Source: Polycladidibacter hongkongensis
GTDB taxonomy: Bacteria > Pseudomonadota > Alphaproteobacteria > Rhizobiales > Stappiaceae
Direction of reading: 5' to 3'
Length of the DNA: 64,000 bases
Assembly (NCBI RefSeq): GCF_001561995.1
Contig: NZ_LLWC01000020.1
Coordinates: 1-64,000 of the forward strand
The notes beneath the pieces were generated by a model. It ran no database searches. It was not told the DNA's origin and saw only the letters and a list, made by a program, of their open reading frames with translations. Shown piece after piece: positions 1-7,881 of the stretch (position 1 is the stretch's first letter; every line of letters begins with the position of its first letter). The position numbers were made by a program, and so were the translations under genes.

Positions 1-124
1 GGGACAGGTCGTAAGAACGGCTAGCCTCGGCCACCGTCGTCTTGCCCTGCAGGATCTCAATAACAAGCGCCGATTTGCGCTTCGCTGTCCAACGCTTGAA
101 ACCGTCTTCCAATGTCTCACTCAT
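1..124 (-). CDS. IS3-family transposase OrfA, N-terminal part (partial)
   Basis: This is the first 41 codons of an orfA, running off the window edge. The peptide begins MSETLEDGFKRWTAKRKSAL and continues into a short helix-turn-helix start (LVIEILQGKTTVAEASRSYDL). That is typical of the DNA-binding OrfA of IS3-family elements, which is joined to the OrfB integrase by -1 frameshifting. The start at 124 was chosen because a GAGG ribosome-binding site lies 12 bases upstream; an in-frame ATG at 133 is possible but sits too close to that site. Identification rests on the peptide pattern only. Confidence 0.65.
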   Translation of the reverse strand, partial: MSETLEDGFKRWTAKRKSALVIEILQGKTTVAEASRSYDLS

Positions 125-176
125 CGCTACCATTTTCCTCACTGTAGCATGAGCAGGAATTCACTGGGTCAATACA
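1..176 (-). mobile_element. End of an IS3-family insertion sequence, cut by the window edge
   Basis: The sequence from the window start to about 176 carries the 5' end of an IS3-type orfA on the minus strand plus roughly 50 bases of non-coding tip. Read on the minus strand, the tip begins TGTATTGACCCAGTG, with the TG terminal dinucleotide usual for IS3 elements. The exact end was placed where the neighbouring enzyme frame stops resembling its family, so it may be off by a few bases. The rest of the element lies outside the window. Confidence 0.6.
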
Positions 177-431
177 ATGGGTTACGCCGGGACTAGGCGC
201 CTCCAGTACGGCAGGACGCCCTGTAATTTTTGCGTAGGCCTCTGCAGCATAGGACGCGGTACGCTCATCACGGGTTAGAACGTATTCGATATCTGAACCA
301 GATCCCCACTCTTTATACCAGGGAATTGTCGTTTCACCTGGCAGGCCAAACACATGCGTGACACCGTGAAGTTCAAGCATCCGGAGTATTGCCTGTGCAC
401 CATTCATTGTTTTTGGGGATGCAGGTTTCAT
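177..431 (-). pseudogene. Thiamine-diphosphate-dependent enzyme, N-terminal fragment cut by an IS
   Basis: About 85 residues of a thiamine-diphosphate enzyme of the acetolactate synthase/benzoylformate decarboxylase superfamily remain. The PYR-domain start is recognisable: NGAQAILRMLELHGVTHVFG, then FGLPGE, then RDERTASYAAEAYAK with the conserved Glu that activates the cofactor, then ITGRPAV. After the segment SPGVTH the frame runs into insertion-sequence DNA and stops, so the FAD/central and PP domains are missing and the product cannot be active. ATG at 431 is preferred over GTG at 449 because AAGGA lies seven bases upstream. It is divergent from the GntR gene at 580, which probably controlled it. 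Confidence 0.7.
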
Positions 432-466
432 TTGTATTTCCTTAGCCACTTTTTACGCCGACACAC

Positions 467-487
467 TCGTCGACCTTACTGTCGACA
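467..487. promoter_or_regulatory. Twin GTCGAC motifs in the divergent GntR/enzyme gap
   Basis: The 148-base gap between the truncated enzyme gene and the GntR gene contains GTCGAC at 469-474 and again at 481-486. The second lies inside the perfect palindrome TGTCGACA (480-487). The 12-base centre-to-centre spacing puts both on nearly the same face of the helix. Short palindromes of this kind are usual GntR/FCD operators, so this is a plausible autoregulatory site. No clear -35/-10 pair was identified. Confidence 0.3.
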
Positions 488-579
488 ATTAATAATACAG
501 CAAAGTGTTTTTATCAATAGTGTTTTGGCGGGAGTGTGCTATAGCAAGCTAAACCCGCGTCGATATAAAGGAAGATCAA

Positions 580-1284
580 ATGGCGGAAGACCGCGGAGCA
601 CAGGTCTATACGCGACTTCGCACCATGGTTGAGCGATTTGACCTCAAGCCAGAGTCGCAGATTAATGAAGTCGCACTTGCAAAGAAATTTGGCACGAGCC
701 GCACCCCGGTAAGGGAGGCATTGAACCGCCTTGTTGCTGAGGGATATCTTACTTTTCAAGCGCGCCGGGGGTTTTTTGTTCGTCCGTTTAACCCTGACGA
801 GGTCCTCTCACTGTATGAAACAAGAGTTGCCATCGAAACAGAGGCAACGCGCATGGCAATTCTGCGCAAAACAACAGCTGAGTTAGAGAGTTTTGCCGCC
901 GGTCTGGACGCAATAGCCGAGCGCCATCAGGATGCTAAGGATCTTGAAGAGCTTTTAGGTCTGGATGAAGATTTTCATCTTGCAATTGCGCGTGCAACGG
1001 GGAATCCAGAGTTTGAGCGGATACTCACCAATCTCAACAGTCGAATTCGTTTTTTCAGACTAATTGACCTACAGAACAAGCTTTCGCACTCAAAGGATCG
1101 TTCAGCCCGCCAAGCTCCAAACCACAAAGCTGTTGCTCAGGCAATTGGGCAGGGTGATGTTGACAAGGCGGTGCTTGTAGTACGTCAACATATCGAGCGA
1201 AACCGGGAAGAAGCCAAAGAGGCCGTTACACGGGCATTTGCCGCCATTTACTTTGCAGATGAAACCGACCGAAACGCCGACTAA
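580..1284 (+). CDS. GntR-family transcriptional regulator, FCD (FadR-like) subfamily
   Basis: This 234-residue protein has the two-domain layout of FadR-type regulators. A winged helix-turn-helix lies at about residues 8-72, with the family signature FGTSRTPVREALNRLVAEGYL followed by the wing QARRGFFV. An all-helical FCD ligand domain spans about 80-220, with the metal/ligand residues DEDFHLAIARATGNP and a late His in VRQHIERNREEA. Such proteins usually repress a neighbouring catabolic gene and release on binding a small acid. The start has a good AAGGA site eight bases upstream. It is divergent from the IS-truncated thiamine-diphosphate enzyme, its likely former target. The effector is unknown. 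Confidence 0.88.
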   Translation: MAEDRGAQVYTRLRTMVERFDLKPESQINEVALAKKFGTSRTPVREALNRLVAEGYLTFQARRGFFVRPFNPDEVLSLYETRVAIETEATRMAILRKTTAELESFAAGLDAIAERHQDAKDLEELLGLDEDFHLAIARATGNPEFERILTNLNSRIRFFRLIDLQNKLSHSKDRSARQAPNHKAVAQAIGQGDVDKAVLVVRQHIERNREEAKEAVTRAFAAIYFADETDRNAD

Positions 1285-1397
1285 ACCTTTCTGACCCTTG
1301 AGGCTGTAGTGTCTATACTGTCACTTGATGTAGAGTTGTGCTGCGCAACAAACTTAGAGTAACTGTGTTTACAGCGTAGATATCGCATCTGCTCGCT

Positions 1398-2399
1398 CTA
1401 TTTTATTTGCACCACATTTGGGAGCCGTTCACATGTCACCACAACGGCCATGTGTTCATCTTCGACCGGCCTTTCAGCAATAGGCCGACGCAGCGCCTCG
1501 CGTCGGGCCAGCTCAAGCACCTTTTCTGGAACTCCATTCTCGTAGTAGATGACCTCTGCTGTTTGCAAAACGCGCAGATCTCTTAGGGTCAAATAGTCCG
1601 AGCCGGCAAGTGGGGCACTAATGTATTGCGTCAATGCGGTTTTTTGGGCCAAGTTCCTGTTGGAATGCTCAACCTGTGCATATGCAACTGCTGCACAATC
1701 CGTTTTAAGCAAAGTATTTCTACTTCCTTCCGACCATATCCGATCGACAAATGCCCACCAAAAATGCCGACGCTCTTGGCTGGTGGTCAGTCTACTCATA
1801 ACCAGAGGCCGTAGTCGCCGCGCCAACCGGGCAAACTGAGAGAGCTGTTGTGGTAAAACCGCCTCCAATCGTTGCCGGATCGCTTGCCCAAGTACCGGAG
1901 CAGCACCAGAGGTAGAGATTCCGATTACGCAAGGTCCACGGTTCACTATAGAACCAAACTGAAAGTCACAATATTCTGGTTGATCTATGATATTAACGGG
2001 CAAGCCTTGCGCTTTTGCGCTTTGATAAAAGCGCGCTGCTTCATCCCCTTTCGTCAAATCAGCCAACGCAAAGGCCTTGCCAATAAACGCCGCGGGCTCC
2101 CACTGTTGGCGGCGCATTCGCACCTTCGGCCGTTCTGCAATAAAATCTAGCAGCTCATGCGACGGCTCTTGCGTGCCAATAAACAGTTCCACATCCGCCC
2201 CTGCCGCAAGAATGAGTTCCAGTTTCCATAGAATAGCGTCGCTCGCCCCAACCATAATTACCGTTTTACCGTGGAGCGAAAAGAACACCGGCAAAACTGA
2301 CAGCGCCTCAATACGAGAGGGGTGCGACTGCGCTTGCCACAAGCCTTTGTGGCTGGTGTTCTGCTTATTTCGACTATGCATGCTGGTGTTGCGCATCAA
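1398..2399 (-). CDS. cysG: Siroheme synthase-like protein (precorrin-2 dehydrogenase/ferrochelatase) with a stunted methyltransferase tail
   Basis: The N-terminal two thirds is a CysG/Met8-type bifunctional module. It has an NAD-binding motif near residues 44-60 (LHGKTVIMVGASDAILWKLE), the DLTKGDE region, and INRGPCVIGISTSGAAPVLG-type active-site sequence, so it should oxidise precorrin-2 and insert iron to give siroheme. Full CysG carries a C-terminal uroporphyrinogen-III methyltransferase of about 250 residues. Here only about 75 remain (from DYLTLRDLRVLQ), and the GAGPG S-adenosylmethionine loop is replaced by SAPLAGS, so methylation must be done by another protein. It is the last gene of the nitrate operon, overlapping nasA by 26 bases, and supplies the NirB cofactor. 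Met7 at 2381 is an alternative start. Confidence 0.85.
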   Translation of the reverse strand: MMRNTSMHSRNKQNTSHKGLWQAQSHPSRIEALSVLPVFFSLHGKTVIMVGASDAILWKLELILAAGADVELFIGTQEPSHELLDFIAERPKVRMRRQQWEPAAFIGKAFALADLTKGDEAARFYQSAKAQGLPVNIIDQPEYCDFQFGSIVNRGPCVIGISTSGAAPVLGQAIRQRLEAVLPQQLSQFARLARRLRPLVMSRLTTSQERRHFWWAFVDRIWSEGSRNTLLKTDCAAVAYAQVEHSNRNLAQKTALTQYISAPLAGSDYLTLRDLRVLQTAEVIYYENGVPEKVLELARREALRRPIAERPVEDEHMAVVVTCERLPNVVQIK

Positions 2400-5073
2400 G
2401 CATTCTCCCCAGTTCTACCCGACACGATCCGCAATTGCTTCCCGCTCCGGTTTGCCTTACCAGTTCTTCCAAGGATACCGCTCCGCCTTTGATGGCCGCT
2501 TCCAATTGGTAACGCCCAACGCTTTCGCAGGAGCAGACAATCGGTCCCTTTACTGGTTGATCTCCAGCCGGCTTTCCCGCCAACAACAAGTGACGATCAG
2601 AGCCGCACGGCAAGGGCTGTGTGAAGAGTTCGACAATGTAATCGCGCTGCACCTTCACTGGCTGGGCATCACAGAAGACCAATGCTTGCAGGGACCGCGA
2701 GTTACTGAGCCCAAACCGTTCCCCACCTTGCGCGCTGGTGTAGCTGAAGCATTTCAATTGCGCTGAAACCAGTTCATCCAACCCAAGCAAATGCAGGATC
2801 TCTTGCTTCTTCAAGTGACGATGATGCGCAAACTCCAGCCGCCAACCGCCAGCGCATGGCACAGCCGCTGCATAGTCAACTGTTTGGAATCTCGGGCGGT
2901 GCCGACTTACCGCGAAACCATAAACAGCCCCTGAGCAGCGCTTGATTTGAACGTGGCTGTGTTTGAACGCCGGTTGACCGGATATTGGGTCCGGATCAGG
3001 CTTTATAAGCTTATCAATCCGCGCATTGCTGGCAAACTGGTCGCTCCAATGAAGAGGCACAAAAACTTCACCCGGCTTTTGCGCATCACTCTCAAACGCC
3101 CGCAACTGCACCAGACCTAAGCCATTGCTAAGAGTAACCACGTCACCCACTTGCAAATTCATCTCTTTAAAATCATCAGGAGAAATTGCTGCAAATGGTT
3201 CGGGCAGGTGCGCGCACAGCCTTTCAGAAAGACCAGAGCGCGTCATGGTGTGCCATTGGTCGCGTAGACGGCCAGTGTTTAGGTAAAATTGCTTCCGCTC
3301 CCTATCCCTAGCTGCAAGCGCTGAACCGATGGGCGGTGCAACTTCGATAAACTTGGCTCTTTTATCAGAATGAAAAAACTGGCCATCTGCAAAGGAGCGC
3401 GATCTTGATTTGTCATGACCGAACTTGTGTACTGGCCATTGAAATGGCTTTAACGCATTGTAGTCGCGTCCACTTATTTCTTCAAAGCAGCTGATATCAA
3501 AGTCTCTGGCTATACCTTCCTCTGCTGTATTCTTCTTGCCCGAAAGAGCAGCGTGTTCGCGAAAAATTTGTGCAGGGCTTGAATAGTCAAAAGCCCCACC
3601 AAAGCCCATGCGCTGCCCCACTTGGGCAAGCTGCCAATAATCTGGCATTGCTTTACCCGGTGCTTGCATGAATGGGCGTTGACGCGAGATGCGACGCTCT
3701 GAATTGGTTACAGTGCCGTCCTTCTCGCCCCAGGCGCTGGCAGGCAGTAAGACATGGGCATGGCGAGCACTGTCTGTATTGCTGGTTATATCTGACACCA
3801 CCACAAACGGACAGGTCTGTAAAGCTTCTTCAACCTTAGCAGCTGCGGGCATACTCACCACTGGATTGGTGTGCATAATCCAGAGCGCTTTGATTTTACC
3901 TTTGCGAACGATTTCAAACAATTCCACCGCCTTGAGGCCCTGTTTTTTGGCAATCTTTGGCGCGTCCCAAAACGACTTTACAAGCTTGCGGTGCGCACTG
4001 TTCTGCAAATCCATATGAGCTGCCAGCATATTCGCCAAGCCGCCAACTTCGCGCCCGCCCATGGCGTTGGGCTGCCCTGTCATGGAAAACGGGCCTGCGC
4101 CTGCTTTGCCAATACGCCCCGTTGCCAAATGACAATTAATAATGGTGCCAGCTTTTTCGGTGCCGATACTAGATTGGTTGATGCCCATGCTAAACACGCT
4201 GACCGTTTTTTCATGGGTCGCAAAAAGGGCGTAGAACGCCTCAAGCTGATGAACCGTCAAGCCTGTAGCTTGGCAGACCTTTTCATCGTCCCATTGTGCG
4301 GCAGCTGCCAACGCAATCTCAAAACCGGAAGTGTGCGCTTCTATAAACTTGCTGTCCAAGTGGCCACTCGTCGCCAAATAATTCAGCAGACCACAAAACA
4401 GCGCGCGATCACCATCTGGTAGAATTGGCAAATGCAAATCGGCCAGTTCAGCACTGGCGGTACGGCGCGGGTCTATCACCACCAGCTTTTGCGGCTTTCT
4501 TTGGCGGGCTGCCTCAATGCGCCGCATCAACACCGGATGGCACCACGCAAGGTTTGAGCCAGCCAGCACAATAAGATCCGCCTCCTCCAAATCCTCATAG
4601 GTGCAGGGAACATGGTCGGCACCAAAGGCCCGTTTATGCGCCGCTACGGCGGAGGCCATACAAAGCCGCGAGTTGGTGTCGATATTCGCCGAGCCGAAAA
4701 ACCCCTTCATCAACTTATTGGCGACGTAGTAGTCTTCGGTGAGCAACTGCCCAGAAACGTAGAACGCCACAGAGTCGGGCCCATGAGTGTCAATCGCCTC
4801 GCTGAAGTTGCGGGCCACCAAATCCAACGCGTCATTCCAATCCGCTTTGCGCCCGTAAATATGCGGTGTAAGCAAGCGCTCTTCGGTGCCAAGTGTTTGG
4901 GCTAGAGCGCTTCCCTTGGAGCACAGCCTGCCATAATTTGCCGGATGCTCTGGATCACCTGTAATCTCAACCGTCCCATCTGACCTCACATTTGCCAGCA
5001 CACCGCAGCCGACACCGCAATAAGGGCAGGTTGTATGGACCGTTTTTTCCAAAGCAGCCGCATGACTATTCAT
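2374..5073 (-). CDS. nasA: Assimilatory nitrate reductase, large catalytic subunit
   Basis: This 899-residue molybdopterin oxidoreductase reduces nitrate to nitrite in the cytoplasm. The N-terminus has the [4Fe-4S] cysteines C16, C19, C23 (CPYCGVGC) and C51 (RLCSKG). Cys138 in the NSRLCM motif is the expected molybdenum ligand. Bis-MGD-binding segments follow, including NTDSARHAHVLLPASAWGEKDG, and the molydopterin dinucleotide domain contains NTGRLRDQWHTMTR. The last 55 residues form a BFD-like [2Fe-2S] domain (VCSCESV ... NCGSCRVE), the electron entry point usual in NasA. The start at 5073 was chosen because the stop codon of nirD overlaps it by eight bases (ATGAATAG) and the cysteine motif follows directly. 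Third from last in the operon, before cysG. Confidence 0.96.
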   Translation of the reverse strand: MNSHAAALEKTVHTTCPYCGVGCGVLANVRSDGTVEITGDPEHPANYGRLCSKGSALAQTLGTEERLLTPHIYGRKADWNDALDLVARNFSEAIDTHGPDSVAFYVSGQLLTEDYYVANKLMKGFFGSANIDTNSRLCMASAVAAHKRAFGADHVPCTYEDLEEADLIVLAGSNLAWCHPVLMRRIEAARQRKPQKLVVIDPRRTASAELADLHLPILPDGDRALFCGLLNYLATSGHLDSKFIEAHTSGFEIALAAAAQWDDEKVCQATGLTVHQLEAFYALFATHEKTVSVFSMGINQSSIGTEKAGTIINCHLATGRIGKAGAGPFSMTGQPNAMGGREVGGLANMLAAHMDLQNSAHRKLVKSFWDAPKIAKKQGLKAVELFEIVRKGKIKALWIMHTNPVVSMPAAAKVEEALQTCPFVVVSDITSNTDSARHAHVLLPASAWGEKDGTVTNSERRISRQRPFMQAPGKAMPDYWQLAQVGQRMGFGGAFDYSSPAQIFREHAALSGKKNTAEEGIARDFDISCFEEISGRDYNALKPFQWPVHKFGHDKSRSRSFADGQFFHSDKRAKFIEVAPPIGSALAARDRERKQFYLNTGRLRDQWHTMTRSGLSERLCAHLPEPFAAISPDDFKEMNLQVGDVVTLSNGLGLVQLRAFESDAQKPGEVFVPLHWSDQFASNARIDKLIKPDPDPISGQPAFKHSHVQIKRCSGAVYGFAVSRHRPRFQTVDYAAAVPCAGGWRLEFAHHRHLKKQEILHLLGLDELVSAQLKCFSYTSAQGGERFGLSNSRSLQALVFCDAQPVKVQRDYIVELFTQPLPCGSDRHLLLAGKPAGDQPVKGPIVCSCESVGRYQLEAAIKGGAVSLEELVRQTGAGSNCGSCRVELGRMLDAQHQHA

Positions 5074-5422
5074 GGGCGTCTCCGTTGAATGGTTCAATAG
5101 GACTGGTACATAGGCGGATAACACCATCTGCCAACTCGACCGAATAGCGTCTGACAGCCCCTTCATCCGCTCCTTGTGGCTCGCCGCTTTTAAGTGAGAT
5201 AACCCAGTTATGCAGCGGACAGGTCACGCAATCATCGTGAACGATACCTTCACTTAACGGCCCTGCATTATGCGGGCAGTTATCCTCCAGTGCGAAGACC
5301 TCGTCATTGGCGCTGCGAAACACCGCAATTGTCACGGATCCCAGTTTTACTTTGCGGGCACCGCGCGGCGGGATGTCTTCTAGTCGGCCAATTTCCAACC
5401 AGTTTTTGCTCTGCACATTCAT
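5066..5422 (-). CDS. nirD: Nitrite reductase [NAD(P)H] small subunit, Rieske type
   Basis: This 118-residue partner of NirB has one Rieske fold. The [2Fe-2S] ligand pattern is complete: C49-x-H51 (CPHNAGPLSEG) and C68-x-x-H71 (CPLHNW). This is notable because many NirD proteins have lost some of these residues. It acts in the cytoplasm in the six-electron reduction of nitrite to ammonium. The gene overlaps nirB by four bases (ATGA) and nasA by eight, which points to translational coupling. Confidence 0.95.
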   Translation of the reverse strand: MNVQSKNWLEIGRLEDIPPRGARKVKLGSVTIAVFRSANDEVFALEDNCPHNAGPLSEGIVHDDCVTCPLHNWVISLKSGEPQGADEGAVRRYSVELADGVIRLCTSPIEPFNGDAHE

Positions 5423-7881
5423 TCTGCTGCCTCCGAACTAATGGTGGCCAGCGGGACAAACTCATGCGCATCGTGGCCGCTCACCCGCTCCTCCCATGGG
5501 TCCACTTGAGCCACTTTTTGGGATTCGACAAATCGCTCAAAATAGGCCTTGCGCGCTGCGGTATCATTCATCAGCCGGTCGCGGATTTCATCAAAGCCGA
5601 TCCGCTGCGCCCATTTATAAATTCGCTCCAGATAACGGGCCTGCTCGCGATACATCTGCGTAAGAGCCACTATGTATTCCAGCGCCTCATCTTCGGTTGG
5701 GACAGTGCACAGCACTTCAGTTCCGCGAATTTCAAGGCCAGCGGCACCACCAAAGTGGATCTCGTATCCGCTATCAACGCAAATCACGCCGATGTCTTTG
5801 CAAGTCGCCTCTGCGCAATTGCGCGGGCAACCAGACACGGCAAGCTTTAGCTTTGCCGGCGTCCATGAGCCCCACATGAATTTCTCCAATCGGATGCCAA
5901 AGCCGGTGGAATCTTGTGTGCCGAAGCGACACCAATCGGTGCCTACGCAGGTTTTTACCGTTCGCAATCCCTTGGCATAAGCATGGCCGGAAACAAATCC
6001 CGCTTTGCCAAGGTCTTCCCAGACGGCGGGCAGGTCATCCTTGGTGATCCCGAGCATATCGATCCGCTGCCCGCCGGTGACTTTGACTGAAGGAATGTTG
6101 AACTTGTCCACCACATCGGCAATGGCGCGCAATTGATTAGAGGAGGTCATCCCGCCCCACATCCGCGGTACCACAGAATAGGTGCCGTCCTTCTGGATAT
6201 TGGCGTGGACACGCTCGTTAATGAAACGGGATTGATAATCGTCGGCATAATCACCCGGCCAAGCACACACGAGATAATAGTTTAGTGCCGGGCGGCATTT
6301 GGCACAGCCGCATGAACTTTTCCATTCCAACTCCTGCATGACTTGCGGAATGGTACGCAGCCCCTTAGCGATAATTAGCCGCCGCACTTCATCATGGCCC
6401 AAATCAGTGCAGGGGCAAATCGGTGTCACCGCCTGCGGGTTGTAACTATCCCCCAACTGATAGGCGAGAAGCTGTTCCACCAAACCGGTACAGCTGCCAC
6501 AAGAGGCACTGGCTTTGGTGTGAGCGCGCACATCATCAAGACTTGTTAAGCCTTTTTCTTTGATCGCCGCGCAAATGGTTTGTTTGGAAATGCCGTTGCA
6601 ACCGCAAATTTCGGCGTCATCCGCCAAGGCTGCAACGGCTGACATGGGGTCCACTTGAGCGCCCCCCTGATAGGCTTGCCCAAATATCACCGTTTCGCGC
6701 ATTTCGCTAATATCGGTTTGCTTTTTGAGCATATCGAAGAACCAAGGCCCGTCTGATGTCTCGCCATAAAGCACCGCGCCGATGATCCGGTTGTCTTTCA
6801 ACACCAGACGCTTGTAAACACCAGCGCTGGCGTCGCGCAGTACGATCTCCTCGCGGTCATTGCCCTGGGCAAAATCACCCGCCGAATAAAGGTCAATGCC
6901 GGTTACTTTAAGCTTGGTAGCTGTTACCGATCCTTGGTAATTTCCCGCTTCGCCAAGTAAGGTTTTGGCCAGCTCCTTGGCCATGTCATAGAGCGGGGCC
7001 ACAAGGCCGTAACACATGCCGTTATGCTCGACGCACTCTCCAAGAGCGTAAATATCGGCCACGCTGGTTTGCATGGCATCATTTACAATAATACCGCGGT
7101 TCACATCACAGCCTGCATCTTTAGCCAGAGCAGCTGAGGGGCGAATACCCACCGCCATAACTACCATTGACGCGTCAAGTATGCGGCCATCCTCCAGCTC
7201 TATGGCGCTTACGCAGCCGTCCTCGGTTATAATGCGTTTGGTACTGGCCTTGGTGAGCACAGTAATCCCTAAGCGCTCAAAAGCTTGGGCAAGCAGGTAG
7301 CCTGCGGCTTCATCTAGCTGGCGTTCCATCAAAGTTGGCATGAGGTGAAGAACGGTGACCTCCATACCCTGTTGCTTTAAACCCGCCGCCGCTTCCAGCC
7401 CCAACAAACCGCCACCAATAACAACCGCATGACCGCCGCTTTTGGCGGCTACCAGCATGGTTTCCACATCATCCAGATCGCGGTAGGTGACGACCCCGTT
7501 CAAGTCAGCCCCTTCAATCGGCAAAATGAACGGAGAGGAACCTGTGGCAATGACCAGTTTATCATAGGCGGCAATGCGTCCGCTCTCGCTGGTAACCTGT
7601 TTGGTTACACTGTCGATTTGGGTGATCTTCTCCCCTTTGTGCAGGCAAATACCGTGCTGGGCGTACCAGACGTCATCGTGGGTGATGATTTCTTCGTAGC
7701 TCTTTTCTCCCGACAATACGGGAGAAAGCATCAGGCGGTTGTAGTTTACCCGCGGCTCACTATTAAAAATAGTAATGTCAAAGGCGTTCGCATCCATATC
7801 CAGCAAGTGCTCGAGCATACGGCCCGGCGCCATGCCGTTGCCAATGATTACCAGTTTTTGGCGATTGATTGCTTGTGTCAT
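5419..7881 (-). CDS. nirB: Nitrite reductase [NAD(P)H] large subunit
   Basis: This 820-residue protein carries the full NirB architecture. An FAD/NAD(P)H pyridine-nucleotide reductase module starts at residue 10 (LVIIGNGMAPGRMLEHLL) and has a second dinucleotide fold near 150 (AVVIGGGLLGLEAA). Two BFD-like [2Fe-2S] segments follow (CGCNGISKQTIC ... CGSC and CPCTDLG ... CGCAKC), then the nitrite/sulfite reductase ferredoxin-like repeats. The siroheme/[4Fe-4S] cysteines are in TCVGTDWCRFG and SGCPRNCAEA. Electrons pass from NAD(P)H through FAD to siroheme, where nitrite becomes ammonium. The length matches the family. It overlaps nirD and the upstream ATPase gene by four bases each, so expression is tightly coupled to nitrate import. 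Confidence 0.97.
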   Translation of the reverse strand: MTQAINRQKLVIIGNGMAPGRMLEHLLDMDANAFDITIFNSEPRVNYNRLMLSPVLSGEKSYEEIITHDDVWYAQHGICLHKGEKITQIDSVTKQVTSESGRIAAYDKLVIATGSSPFILPIEGADLNGVVTYRDLDDVETMLVAAKSGGHAVVIGGGLLGLEAAAGLKQQGMEVTVLHLMPTLMERQLDEAAGYLLAQAFERLGITVLTKASTKRIITEDGCVSAIELEDGRILDASMVVMAVGIRPSAALAKDAGCDVNRGIIVNDAMQTSVADIYALGECVEHNGMCYGLVAPLYDMAKELAKTLLGEAGNYQGSVTATKLKVTGIDLYSAGDFAQGNDREEIVLRDASAGVYKRLVLKDNRIIGAVLYGETSDGPWFFDMLKKQTDISEMRETVIFGQAYQGGAQVDPMSAVAALADDAEICGCNGISKQTICAAIKEKGLTSLDDVRAHTKASASCGSCTGLVEQLLAYQLGDSYNPQAVTPICPCTDLGHDEVRRLIIAKGLRTIPQVMQELEWKSSCGCAKCRPALNYYLVCAWPGDYADDYQSRFINERVHANIQKDGTYSVVPRMWGGMTSSNQLRAIADVVDKFNIPSVKVTGGQRIDMLGITKDDLPAVWEDLGKAGFVSGHAYAKGLRTVKTCVGTDWCRFGTQDSTGFGIRLEKFMWGSWTPAKLKLAVSGCPRNCAEATCKDIGVICVDSGYEIHFGGAAGLEIRGTEVLCTVPTEDEALEYIVALTQMYREQARYLERIYKWAQRIGFDEIRDRLMNDTAARKAYFERFVESQKVAQVDPWEERVSGHDAHEFVPLATISSEAAE

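Noticed and set aside
2077..2766. Plus-strand frame of 229 codons across the cysG/nasA junction
   Set aside because: Antisense to two well-supported genes; the peptide is Arg/Ser/Pro-rich as expected of a shadow frame.
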